From assembly GCF_023159225.1 (NCBI RefSeq), contig NC_063166.1, positions 79,075,785 through 79,139,784 of the forward strand: a stretch of DNA of 64,000 nucleotides, given 5' to 3'. Shown piece by piece: positions 63,564 to 64,000 of the stretch. How positions within the stretch are numbered: the first letter of the stretch is position 1; every line of letters starts with the position of its first letter. The position numbers and the translations under genes are program-made. Under the pieces are notes generated by a model, which did no database searches, had not been told where the DNA came from, and saw nothing but the letters and a program-made list of their open reading frames with translations. The stretch is from Perognathus longimembris pacificus. Taxonomy: Eukaryota > Chordata > Mammalia > Rodentia > Heteromyidae.

Positions 63564-64000
63564 CTATGGGAATCTCCCTCCCTCCAGGCAGGAGAGGAAC
63601 GGGCTTCTAGCCCAGGGGTGGGGGGGAGGGGGGAGGGGGGCAGGGGGCGGGGCAGGGCGGGGGGGCACCTCGCATCCCAATCCAATGCACCCTATCTTCC
63701 CGGCCCCCTAGGACGACCGAGCCAATGCTCATCCTACCCGAGACACACAGATGCAAGGGAAGGGAATGTGCTCGAAGCCCTGGGGCCCCTGACTAGGCCT
63801 CTCAGCCTGGCTCTCTGAGCTCCGCTGGGACAGGTGCACGGCGGGCAGAGCTGGTGGCCTGGGGGTGGGGGGGCGGAGGGCGGGGCAGCCGGGGCTCCCC
63901 AGAGCTATCCCCAGCCCTTCGCAAGCCGGGTTCACGGGGGGGGGGGGGGCGGGGAGGCCGGGCTGGACGGCAGCTGGGGCCACCCTCCATGCGGGCCAGG
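63564..64000. other. GC-rich intergenic to right edge
   Basis: G-rich tract at 63618-63665 and G run at 63937-63949. No gene recognised before the window ends. Confidence 0.45.

Noticed and set aside
2126..64000. Exons of expected downstream neighbours (PEDS1/TMEM189, UBE2V1, CEBPB)
   Set aside because: Searched by recognisable peptide segments on both strands and not found. They presumably lie right of the window.

Overview
The window is GC-rich mammalian nuclear DNA, most likely from a geomyoid rodent (kangaroo rat, pocket mouse or pocket gopher group). The taxon call rests on many copies of a dimeric SINE. Its left half is tRNA-Ala/ID-like, with a box B of the type ggttcgattcc. Its right half ends in ccccaggactggc. 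This matches the published IDL-Geo SINE, which is known only from Geomyoidea. A second dimeric SINE has a 7SL/B1-like left half and the same right half, and is even more frequent. No bacterial, plasmid or viral gene was recognised.

Only one protein-coding gene can be supported. The left edge holds the end of SNAI1 (Snail): part of the last intron, the terminal coding exon (1358-1542), and a short AU-rich 3'UTR with its AATAAA at 2101-2106. The exon encodes zinc fingers 3 and 4 and the C-terminus. The first two exons lie left of the window. No exon of the genes expected further downstream in mammals (PEDS1/TMEM189, UBE2V1, CEBPB) was seen, so 2.1-64 kb is best read as the SNAI1 downstream intergenic region.

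The intergenic part has four kinds of content. (1) SINEs: about twenty B1-Geo-type and about ten IDL-Geo copies, including three IDL-Geo insertions nested inside older B1-Geo copies, and several copies with visible target-site duplications. (2) Ancient remnants: MIR, about a dozen copies of one L2 3' segment, a few L1-like scraps, and some older unidentified repeats. (3) Tandem arrays: five GGAT/GGGT-type tetranucleotide arrays of 0.4-0.55 kb, and minisatellites at 6.2, 8.3-9.2, 9.7, 10.4-11.7, 24.2, 31.9, 32.2-32.9, 36.1-36.8, 45.0, 50.5, 58.9 and 63.4 kb. (4) CpG-island-like blocks at 11.7-12.6, 18.7-19.65, 27.5-27.9, 44.7-45.2, 49.0-50.7 and 59.8-60.3 kb, with promoter- or enhancer-type motifs but no recognisable first exon. 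A 100-base N gap lies at 6744-6843.

Many long open frames (up to about 770 codons) cross the minisatellites and CpG islands. They are low-complexity artefacts of GC-rich repeats without stop codons and are not annotated as genes. The most interesting leads are the SINE architecture and nesting, two minisatellites carrying periodic NRF1-like cores, a nuclear-receptor/CRE cluster at 63.38-63.57 kb, and a CpG island at 19 kb with a perfect C/EBP palindrome. All coordinates of repeats are by eye and good to roughly 5-30 bases.
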